The notes below the pieces were generated by a model. That model had not been told where the DNA came from and searched no databases. It saw only the letters and a list, made by a program, of their open reading frames with translations. 64,000 bases of DNA from Alteraurantiacibacter buctensis (GTDB taxonomy: Bacteria; Pseudomonadota; Alphaproteobacteria; Sphingomonadales; Sphingomonadaceae): NCBI RefSeq assembly GCF_009827655.1, contig NZ_WTYV01000007.1, positions 1-64,000 on the forward strand, given 5' to 3'. Numbering within the stretch: the stretch's first letter is position 1; each line of letters starts with the position of its first letter. Positions 55,628 through 62,900 of this stretch are shown here, one piece after another. The position numbers were made by a program, and so were the translations under genes.

Positions 55628-56107
55628 ATGGATGCAGTCATTTCAGACCCCGCAATGGAACATGCGCACAGTGCCATTGGCGGTTTCGTCGCGCGGTGCG
55701 CCCTGCTCGATTACCGTGTCAGTCAGTTCATGGCCCGGTGGTTCTGCAGCCACGAGAAGCAGAAATTCCTCTCCTATACCTTGAAAGCCATGCCTTTTGT
55801 GGAGAAGCGGCAGGTTATCGAAGAGCGACTGACAAACTGGCACACCGATCCTGAGGCGCTGCGGACCACGATGAGCGACATCGCTTCCGTGCTGGAGCGA
55901 CGCAACCTGGTTGTGAGCGGCGTCCTCTCGCGTCGATCGTCGGGTGCCTTGTGCGTCAAGAGCTTTTCGGGCGCCCGCTTCATCTCCGAACCAGGGGCAA
56001 TCGACATCATCGATATTGCAGATCTGGCTGCATTGTCGGAAAAGGCAAGCGAACTGGCAGAACGAGTGATGGCGCTTGGCCTCGGCCTGAAGCAAGGCGG
56101 CAATTGA
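55628..56107 (+). CDS. Conserved-looking helical protein of unknown function
   Basis: 159 residues from ATG 55628 with AAGGAGAC upstream, 11 bases after the flavodoxin stop, so co-transcribed with it. Mostly helical: HSAIGGFVARCALLDYRVSQ, KAMPFVEKRQVIEERL and a terminal ALSEKASELAERVMAL. Not recognised. Linkage suggests an accessory role for the flavodoxin or BoxB. Confidence 0.65.
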   Translation: MDAVISDPAMEHAHSAIGGFVARCALLDYRVSQFMARWFCSHEKQKFLSYTLKAMPFVEKRQVIEERLTNWHTDPEALRTTMSDIASVLERRNLVVSGVLSRRSSGALCVKSFSGARFISEPGAIDIIDIADLAALSEKASELAERVMALGLGLKQGGN

Positions 56108-56123
56108 CCGGCCACGAGAAAAT

Positions 56124-56155
56124 GGAGGCGGGCCCGATTTGGCTTGCCCGCCTCC
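56124..56155. terminator. Bidirectional terminator between convergent genes
   Basis: GGAGGCGGGC and GCCCGCCTCC form a perfect 10-base stem with a 12-base loop between the stop of the plus-strand helical protein and the stop of the minus-strand boxB copy 2. A short TTTT follows on the minus strand. Confidence 0.7.
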
Positions 56156-56171
56156 TCACATCCAGATCGGG

Positions 56172-57665
56172 TCAGGCGATCCGGACGTATTCATAATCCA
56201 GCGGCTGGCTGTTGATCCCGGTGCGCGGTGGGGCAATCCAGCTGGCATAGCTGCCAGGCGCATGGCAGGGTTTCATCAGCGAGTTGATGAACTGCAGATC
56301 GTCTTCGGTAGGCAGAAAGCTATCGCGGTTAGCATTCCACGTCTGCTCGTCCACGATATCCCCGGAAGGGGTGATGCAGGCCCCGGCAAATTCACCGATC
56401 CGGCGATTGAACCCCTTGTGCGGCTGGGTGACGCAGAAATCGATGCCTGCTTTGGCAATCGCCCGGTTCCACCGCTCAATGCCCGGCTGGCAATCTGCAA
56501 TGTAATCATCAAGCAGCCGGGAGTTGATGGCGCGCAGCGCGGGCATATCCTCGCTCACCAACTTGCCCTCGACGATCCGCGTCACGGGATAGGTTTCCCC
56601 TTCAAGCACATGATCATCGCCATCGAGACGCGCTTCGCCAAAGCGCCCTTTCAGCCCTGCCGAAAAAGCCGCCGCAGCGTTGCCGGACACCTCACTGCCG
56701 AACAGGTCGCGCGTGACGGACATGTGGAAGTTGGCCTTGCGCTGGATCAGCGGCAGATCAATCACGCCAAGCGCTCGCACTGCTTTGATGTCATGGGGAT
56801 CGGTGATCCCCGCCTTCTTCATAGCGGTGCAGGTCGCTTCGATCACCCGCCCCAGCCCGGTTTCTCCCACGAACATGTGGTGCGCTTCTTCGGTCAGCAT
56901 AAAGCGGCAGCTGCGCGACAGCGGATCGAAGCCGCTTTCTGACAGCGAGGCGAGTTGCATCTTGCCGTCACGGTCGGTGAAATAGGTGAACATGAAAAAT
57001 GACAGCCAATCGGGCGTGGCTTCGTTGAAGGCACCCAGGATGCGCGGATTGTCCGCGTGCCCGCTACGCCGCTCGAGCAGCGCCTGCGCTTCCTCGCGTC
57101 CGTCCCGCCCGAAGTATTTCACCAGCAGGTAGACCATCGCCCACAGGTGTCGTCCTTCCTCGACATTGACCTGGAACAGGTTGCGCATGTCGTAGAGCGA
57201 GGGAGCAGTACGCCCCAGGTGACGCTGCTGTTCAACGGATGCCGGCTCGGTATCGGCCTGCACTACGATCAAACGGCGCAGCAGCGAGCGGTACTCGGCG
57301 GGCACTTCCTTCCACACGGGCTCGCCCTTGTGCTTGCCGAAAGGAATGGTGCGCCCGTCAACCTCGGGTGCCAGCAGGATTCCCCAGCGATAGTCCGGCA
57401 TCTTCACATGGCCGAATTTTGCCCAGCCGGCCGGGTCCACCCCCACGGCCGTGCGCAGATACACATCGGAAGCCTGAAACCCGTCCGGCCCCATCGCCTT
57501 CCACCAATCGATGTACTCCGGCTGCCACTGTTCAAGAGCCCGCTTTAGCTGACGGTCCGAGGACAGGTTCACATTATTGGGGATCAGGTCATCGTAATCG
57601 ACCTCGACAAAGCCGTCGCCCTTCACCGAGGCATCGTCTTCCAGCAGCGTTTCGACTTCACTCAC
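56172..57665 (-). CDS. boxB2: Benzoyl-CoA 2,3-epoxidase subunit BoxB (copy 2)
   Basis: 497 residues, related throughout to copy 1 but clearly diverged, with an extra acidic N-terminus of about 22 residues. The di-iron ligands are all present: E140, E170, H173, D231, E260 and H263. It should therefore be an active epoxidase for benzoyl-CoA or a substituted analogue. It is transcribed alone, with its own promoter region holding a perfect FNR box, which suggests use under different oxygen conditions from copy 1. Confidence 0.93.
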   Translation of the reverse strand: MSEVETLLEDDASVKGDGFVEVDYDDLIPNNVNLSSDRQLKRALEQWQPEYIDWWKAMGPDGFQASDVYLRTAVGVDPAGWAKFGHVKMPDYRWGILLAPEVDGRTIPFGKHKGEPVWKEVPAEYRSLLRRLIVVQADTEPASVEQQRHLGRTAPSLYDMRNLFQVNVEEGRHLWAMVYLLVKYFGRDGREEAQALLERRSGHADNPRILGAFNEATPDWLSFFMFTYFTDRDGKMQLASLSESGFDPLSRSCRFMLTEEAHHMFVGETGLGRVIEATCTAMKKAGITDPHDIKAVRALGVIDLPLIQRKANFHMSVTRDLFGSEVSGNAAAAFSAGLKGRFGEARLDGDDHVLEGETYPVTRIVEGKLVSEDMPALRAINSRLLDDYIADCQPGIERWNRAIAKAGIDFCVTQPHKGFNRRIGEFAGACITPSGDIVDEQTWNANRDSFLPTEDDLQFINSLMKPCHAPGSYASWIAPPRTGINSQPLDYEYVRIA

Positions 57666-57703
57666 TGCGGTTTCCTCTCGTCATATGTGCTATGAAGCAT
57701 CTT

Positions 57704-57751
57704 TGAAATGCATTATGACGCATTGCACTGGGCAACCTTGATCCAGATCAA
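57704..57751 (-). promoter_or_regulatory. FNR/FixK box and -10 upstream of boxB2
   Basis: TTGATCCAGATCAA (57738-57751) is a perfect FNR box. On the minus strand CATAAT (57717-57712) fits a -10; the start of transcription would be about 57704, placing the box centre near -41, the class II activator position. The box is also 36 bases from the divergent aldo/keto reductase ATG, too close for the same geometry. Confidence 0.65.
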
Positions 57752-57786
57752 GCTACCGCCCGCCGGGAGCAAGGGAGACGACAGCA

Positions 57787-58797
57787 ATGCAGCAGGTTCT
57801 GGTAGGCAGCAGCGGCTTGCGCAGTTCGGCGCTTGCCCTGGGAACCCTGACGTTCGGGGAAAGTAAAGCCTGGGGTTCTCCGCCTGACGAGGCAACGGCC
57901 ATCATGCGCCGGTTCGTCCACGCTGGCGGCACGACCATCGATACCGCCCCCAACTACGCGGATGGCCGAAGCGAAGAGATTGTCGGCGCCTTTGCCCGCG
58001 ATCGGCGGGACGAACTCGTGCTGTCAACTAAGTACACTGCATCATCCTCCGCCCACCCGCTCGCTGGAGGTAACAGCCGAAGAAGCATGATCCAGTCAGT
58101 TGAGGCCAGCCTGCGCCGCTTGCAGACTGACCGGATCGATCTGTTGTGGCTGCACTACTGGGACGGGACCACGCCGGTGGAAGAGATCATGCGCGCGGCT
58201 GACGACCTCGTCTGTGCCGGGAAGATTCTGTACTTCGGCATGTCAGATACGCCGGCCTGGCTGGTTTCGCGGGCAGTGACCTTAGCTGAACAGCAACGGC
58301 GGGCGCCGGTCGTCGGCATCCAGGTGGAATACAACCTAGCCGTGCGGGGCGTAGAGCGCGACCTACTGCCGATGGCCGACGCGATGAACCTTGCTGTATT
58401 CTGCTGGGGGCCACTTGCTGCCGGTGCTCTGGCGGGAGCCACGACCCCGCAGCGGCTGCCATCCGAACGCATCCCGACAGCGATACTGGAAGTCCGCAAT
58501 GCGCTGGCAGCTATTGCCGCGAACTGCGGATCGGCACCGGCAAATCTGGCCTTGCGCTGGCTGATGCAATCCCGTCACAATCGCATACCCATCGTCGGGG
58601 TTCGGACCGCCGAACAGTTGGATGACCTTTTGTCGGCCGCAGCAGCCCCTCTCGACACGGAAACCTTCACCATGATCGACGGGCTGGCAAATGCAGGGGC
58701 CCTATTCCCGATGCCACTTATCAATTCAACATACCTCCGCAAGTTCGCGCTGGGAACGCCGGACCGCTTCTCTCCAGCCTTGCCGGGCCGATACTAG
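57787..58797 (+). CDS. Aldo/keto reductase
   Basis: 336 residues of the AKR barrel: SGLRSSALALGTLTFGES, TTIDTAPNYADGRSEEIVG (catalytic Asp/Tyr), STKYTASS (Lys), the lone His in LLWLHYWDG, and NADPH-site IPIVGVRTAEQLDDLL. GGGAG precedes the ATG. Reduces an aldehyde or ketone with NADPH; the substrate is not evident. Divergent from boxB2 and convergent with the thioesterase. Confidence 0.85.
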   Translation: MQQVLVGSSGLRSSALALGTLTFGESKAWGSPPDEATAIMRRFVHAGGTTIDTAPNYADGRSEEIVGAFARDRRDELVLSTKYTASSSAHPLAGGNSRRSMIQSVEASLRRLQTDRIDLLWLHYWDGTTPVEEIMRAADDLVCAGKILYFGMSDTPAWLVSRAVTLAEQQRRAPVVGIQVEYNLAVRGVERDLLPMADAMNLAVFCWGPLAAGALAGATTPQRLPSERIPTAILEVRNALAAIAANCGSAPANLALRWLMQSRHNRIPIVGVRTAEQLDDLLSAAAAPLDTETFTMIDGLANAGALFPMPLINSTYLRKFALGTPDRFSPALPGRY

Positions 58798-58803
58798 GCC
58801 GGT

Positions 58804-59223
58804 TCAGCCGCCGCGGAGCTGCTGCGCGATTTGCTCGGGGATCGGAACGCCCATGATGCCCAGTCCTACGGGTGAGTGCGCCGCCCACACGCGAACCTCG
58901 GTTGCTTCCAGGCAGAGGCGACCGTCCTTCAGAAGCCGGTGGGCAATGCCGAAACTGGAGCGGCCGACGCGGGTGACCTGTGTCTCGATGTGAACCTGCT
59001 CTCCGAAGCTAGCAGGTTCAATGAACCTGGCTCCAGTCTCGACCATGGGCCAGCCGATGATCCCGTGTTCACGCATCAGGTCCGCGCTCGTGCGACTTGT
59101 CGCTGCCTCGATTAAGCGAGCGGTCGAGGTGTCGAAGGCGGCGAAGAAGCGCGGATAGAAGACGATCCCGGCAGGGTCGCAATCGCCCCACTCTATGGTC
59201 CAAGTTCTGGTATTGGAGAACAT
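58804..59223 (-). CDS. 4-Hydroxybenzoyl-CoA thioesterase-like hotdog protein
   Basis: 139 residues from ATG 59223. The hotdog signature IEWGDCDPAGIVFYPRFFA, with the catalytic Asp of 4HBT-type thioesterases, begins the protein; FGEQVHIETQVTRVGRSSF follows. It hydrolyses an acyl- or aroyl-CoA and may rescue CoA from blocked benzoyl-CoA analogues. About 190 bases after the ferredoxin gene. Confidence 0.8.
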   Translation of the reverse strand: MFSNTRTWTIEWGDCDPAGIVFYPRFFAAFDTSTARLIEAATSRTSADLMREHGIIGWPMVETGARFIEPASFGEQVHIETQVTRVGRSSFGIAHRLLKDGRLCLEATEVRVWAAHSPVGLGIMGVPIPEQIAQQLRGG

Positions 59224-59411
59224 GAGCGACACTCTAAACAAGCGACCGCCACTGCGAAGAAGCGCGGTTCAGGACTTTTACTCTGGCAGACAATCACTCG
59301 AAGCCCAAGCACCACCGCAGTTTACGTGAATGCCAAGCCAAAATCGACGTTAAGAATGGAAGGCGGTCCGACAGCGGTGGGTAAGCATGTCCGGGGCCCG
59401 ACGAGCCCAGC

Positions 59412-59741
59412 CTATCTCTGGCTTGATGGGGTTCGCACAATCATGCCTTTCAGAACTTCCGTCACGCAGATTTGGCATGCAAGCCGCGAGTTGGGCTGAG
59501 CTTTATCGACGAACTCCAGAAGCGCCTCTTCGCCATCGCCCGGCGCGGGCAACTGCGACAGAAATTCTGTGTCGACGTAAACATGGCACGTTGCGCAGGC
59601 ACACATGCCGCCACAATCGGCATCGATGCCGGGCACGTCATTTGCGCGGGCAGCAGTCATCAAAGACTGGCCACATTCTGCCTGGACAGAGCGGGCAGCA
59701 CCTTGCGCATCGATAAATGTTATGGTGGGCACGAAATGCAC
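59412..59741 (-). CDS. 2Fe-2S ferredoxin (adrenodoxin/putidaredoxin type)
   Basis: 109 residues with the cluster Cys pattern CGGMCACATC plus a distal Cys in SRLACQICV, and the VYVDTEF and LEFVD segments of this class. GTG 59732 is an alternative start. It carries single electrons from a ferredoxin reductase to an oxygenase: the Rieske protein encoded 41 bases upstream, or BoxB. Confidence 0.88.
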   Translation of the reverse strand: MHFVPTITFIDAQGAARSVQAECGQSLMTAARANDVPGIDADCGGMCACATCHVYVDTEFLSQLPAPGDGEEALLEFVDKAQPNSRLACQICVTEVLKGMIVRTPSSQR

Positions 59742-59782
59742 TCCCGGTGGAATGATTGTTACCTAGATGTGTGAGAGGAAAC

Positions 59783-60823
59783 TCAACCGTTCTCCGGCCG
59801 ATTGTCTAACGACTGCGCGTACTTAGCGATGGTCCGCCGGGCCATGATGCGCGCGGCATCGGCTGCATTGTCGAACAGGCGCTCCTCGCCCAGTTCCTGG
59901 ACACGCTGCTGCTGCGCCTCGATGAACATCTTGTCCTCAGCAATCGCCAATGCGATTTCTTCTGTGATAGCCCTGTTTGCTGCCGGGTCTTCGACCCTGT
60001 GGCCGTTCTGCACCGAGTAGAAGTAGTAGCAGGACGTGTCGGTGGCGGGCGTCGCTGAGTGAAATATCCGCATGTCGAAGCGCGGGGCTGGCGCAGTCGC
60101 CCGGTCCGCTCCGGCGGCTACCCCGCCAGAGTATTGCAGCACTGTGCTGGGTGCATGAAAATCGAACTCCTGCCAGCGGTCGATCCGGGCGGGCAGGTCA
60201 TCGACGCAGTTAAGGTAAGCTGGCGGCGGTGGAGCATCAAGCATCAGGCGCTCGTATCGCAGACCTCTGGCCGTAGGTTTCAGAGTATTCTGCGCAACCA
60301 TGTGCACGTGCGGGTTCGATCCTCCAACCGTACCGCCGTGGACGTAAGCCAGATGGGTTGCGTCCAGAAGGTTATCGGCAATCAGCAAATAGTTGCTCGC
60401 CACGGATGCCATTGCGAAGGTGCTTGGCCAGAGCGGATCGTTGTGGAACGGGTAAGCGGGAATTAGACTATCGTCGACGAGTTCTTTGGCACCCATCCAG
60501 ATCCACAGGATCTGGTCCCGCTCCACCAGTGGATACCAGTCCACCCTGGCTTTGGTCGGAATGGCAGCCTGGTTCGGCACCTCGATGCACTCGCCGCGAC
60601 ATCCGAACACGACGCCATGATAGTTGCAACGAATGCCTTTTTCCGTGACGGTTCCAAGGCTGAGCGGTGCGCCGCGGTGTGAGCAGCTGTCGATCAGCGC
60701 ACAGGCTTCTCCGGTCACTGAGCGAAAGAGGACGAGGGGCTTGTTGCAGATGCGGCGAGCCATGGGCACGGAGGTTACCTCGTGCGACCATGCTGCCACG
60801 TACCACGCGTTGGTTATGATCAT
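59783..60823 (-). CDS. Rieske non-haem iron aromatic oxygenase/demethylase, alpha subunit
   Basis: 346 residues from ATG 60823 (GAGAGG upstream). The Rieske site has CSHRGAPLSLG and CNYHGVVFGCRG; the mononuclear iron region is ADNLLDATHLAYVHGG. Length and layout match the VanA-type single-component group, which acts with a separate reductase or ferredoxin. Likely hydroxylates or O-demethylates an aromatic acid. Followed by the ferredoxin and divergent from IclR. Confidence 0.88.
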   Translation of the reverse strand: MIITNAWYVAAWSHEVTSVPMARRICNKPLVLFRSVTGEACALIDSCSHRGAPLSLGTVTEKGIRCNYHGVVFGCRGECIEVPNQAAIPTKARVDWYPLVERDQILWIWMGAKELVDDSLIPAYPFHNDPLWPSTFAMASVASNYLLIADNLLDATHLAYVHGGTVGGSNPHVHMVAQNTLKPTARGLRYERLMLDAPPPPAYLNCVDDLPARIDRWQEFDFHAPSTVLQYSGGVAAGADRATAPAPRFDMRIFHSATPATDTSCYYFYSVQNGHRVEDPAANRAITEEIALAIAEDKMFIEAQQQRVQELGEERLFDNAADAARIMARRTIAKYAQSLDNRPENG

Positions 60824-60827
60824 AACC
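60812..60827. promoter_or_regulatory. Perfect palindrome across the Rieske gene start
   Basis: GGTTATGATCATAACC is a 16-base perfect palindrome that includes the ATG at 60823. It could be a regulator site or a start-masking mRNA hairpin, or a chance result of the coding sequence. Confidence 0.3.
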
Positions 60828-60997
60828 TCTCTCCCATTCAGCGATTTTACCACTAACCAGTTTTTCTCATATTGCAGGAAGTTGTCGTACCATCAATGTC
60901 ATTATTGCAGATTTGTGTTTTTGGAAGCAGAATGCCTTCTGTGAATATCAGTTTTGGGAGAGGCCCGTCCCAAGAGGCGGGTTGATTCCGGTTGTAA

Positions 60998-61795
60998 ATG
61001 GAAGCCCGACAAATGGCGGCGACTGCCGATCGTGTATTAGGCGTTTTGGCACTTTTTACCGGTCTACGGTCGCGGTGGACCGTCGAGGAAGCAGCTGAGG
61101 CACTCGACCTGACCTTGAGTACCGCCTACCGCTATTTCCGAAGCCTGGCGGAAGCCGATCTGCTGTCATCGTCAATCGCGGGATACTACACACTTGGTCC
61201 CGCCGTCTGCGTGCTCGACCGTGCAATGCGGCTCAACGATCCTTTCATTCACGCGGCGATGGGTGAGATGGAAAAGCTCGCCACGGCTTACCCGAAGACG
61301 ATCATTCTCCTGACCCGGCTCTATAAGAACACAGTCATGTGCGTGCATCGCGAAGGTGAGCAATTGCGCGCGTCAGGCTACGAACGCGGTCGCCCGATGC
61401 CGTTGCACCGTGGGGCCGCCTCCAAGGCGATCCTAGCCAACCTCCCACCTCGCACCTTGCGCAGCCTGATGAACAGCGACCTAAGCGATCCGCCGGTCGA
61501 CATGGAAGACCTTCGCAGCGAACTGAGGCAGATCAAGGCACAAGGTTATTCGCTCACGAGGGGCGAGATTGACACCACCAAAATTGGCATTTCCGTACCC
61601 GTTTTCCGTGGCGATCAATCGCTCGAAGGGAGCCTCTCGTTTGTCCTTGACGCAAGTGACCCTTGCGAAAAGCGCTTGCTCGTGGAGACTCTGATCAGGA
61701 GCCGGAAGGTGGTGGAGGCCAATCTCCTGATTTCGGACTACCTCGCCTTCAATCCTGGCAACCAGCACGCAGCCAAAGTTTTTCCTGGAGACTAG
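60998..61795 (+). CDS. IclR family transcriptional regulator
   Basis: 265 residues. N-terminal winged helix (about 10-70) with WTVEEAAEALDLTLSTAYRY; C-terminal effector domain with GRPMPLHRGAASKAILANLP, typical of IclR. ATG 61013 is a possible start. Divergent from the Rieske-ferredoxin genes and probably their regulator in response to an aromatic effector. Confidence 0.9.
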   Translation: MEARQMAATADRVLGVLALFTGLRSRWTVEEAAEALDLTLSTAYRYFRSLAEADLLSSSIAGYYTLGPAVCVLDRAMRLNDPFIHAAMGEMEKLATAYPKTIILLTRLYKNTVMCVHREGEQLRASGYERGRPMPLHRGAASKAILANLPPRTLRSLMNSDLSDPPVDMEDLRSELRQIKAQGYSLTRGEIDTTKIGISVPVFRGDQSLEGSLSFVLDASDPCEKRLLVETLIRSRKVVEANLLISDYLAFNPGNQHAAKVFPGD

Positions 61796-61843
61796 AGACC
61801 GCGCCTACATGGCCTCGCTAACGGGATGCTCGTGCCGGGTACA

Positions 61844-62821
61844 CTATCGCAGCGCGGCGATGTGCTTTTCGAGAAAATCCGCAATGTGCTGCGCGGTTTC
61901 GCGCGGCCGTTCCAATTGAATGAAGTGGCCTGCTCCCTCCACGATCACGGGAGGTTCGCAGTTCTTCATCAGACGCGGCATCGCCTCAACTAGATCGCGC
62001 ATGCCCGGGAAGTGCAGCACGATATCCCGGCTTCCCCCGATGTAGAGCGCCGGAACTTCAATTGTGCGGTCCGCCCAGCCCGCCATCAATTGCCAGTTGC
62101 GATGCAGGCTTCGGTAGGTGTTCAGTGCGGCGCGGAAGCCGGTGCGGCTAAATTCCTCCACATAGTAGGCAAGGTCTTGCTCGCTCAGGCCGAGCCATGA
62201 GGTGGGCGGCTCATCAAGGCCTTCAATCAAGCTGCCGTTGCCAGCTAGGCGCATGGCCGGCACACCGTCCCCCGCCCAGTCGCCGCTGTTGGTGTAGAAC
62301 AGGCGTCGAAGGAAAGCGCGGGGATTGGCATCCAGCTCCCGCTCGGCCCGTCCTTCTTCAAGAAAGTAGAGCATGTAGAGATCGGGCGGCGCTGCCCGTG
62401 CCATCATCTGGGGCAGGCTGGCAGGACCCCTAGGTGCATAAGGGACCGAAAGGGCGACAATCGCTGCAAATCTGTCAGGCCGCAATTTGGCGATCGTCCA
62501 GCCGATTTCCGCGCCCCAATCGTGGGCCACAACCGCCACTTGGTCTATGGCTAGATGATCCAGCAGGGCAACTAGGTCGCCCATTACGTCGATCGCGGTC
62601 GCTTGTTCAGCCCCGGCCGCCGGTGCCGTTTGACCGAAACCTCTAAGATCGGGTGCGATGACCCTGAAGCCTCGTTCGACGAGCTGCTCCATCACCCCAC
62701 GCCAACCAATCCAAAGATCGGGAAAGCCATGCAGGAGAAGAACCGGAATTCCATCCCCCGCAGTGACGAAGTGATAATCCAGACCGTTGAGGACCGCCTG
62801 GTGATGCACATAATCGGTCAT
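61844..62821 (-). CDS. Epoxide hydrolase-like alpha/beta hydrolase
   Basis: 325 residues: oxyanion motif LLHGFPDLWIGWRG, nucleophile Asp in VVAHDWGAEIGW, acid in IGGSRDIVLHF, base His in EGAGHFIQLERP, and a cap-domain Tyr in LNTYRSLHRNW. This is the soluble epoxide hydrolase/haloalkane dehalogenase class, the Asp nucleophile favouring epoxides. Lies downstream of a flavin monooxygenase and may act on its product or on an escaped arene epoxide. Confidence 0.8.
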   Translation of the reverse strand: MTDYVHHQAVLNGLDYHFVTAGDGIPVLLLHGFPDLWIGWRGVMEQLVERGFRVIAPDLRGFGQTAPAAGAEQATAIDVMGDLVALLDHLAIDQVAVVAHDWGAEIGWTIAKLRPDRFAAIVALSVPYAPRGPASLPQMMARAAPPDLYMLYFLEEGRAERELDANPRAFLRRLFYTNSGDWAGDGVPAMRLAGNGSLIEGLDEPPTSWLGLSEQDLAYYVEEFSRTGFRAALNTYRSLHRNWQLMAGWADRTIEVPALYIGGSRDIVLHFPGMRDLVEAMPRLMKNCEPPVIVEGAGHFIQLERPRETAQHIADFLEKHIAALR

Positions 62822-62900
62822 ACAAGCGCCTTTCCCAGCAAAAAGGGGTTTGCACTAAGCTGCATTGAGCGGAAGTAAGCGGCCCCGAGGCAGCGGGTCA

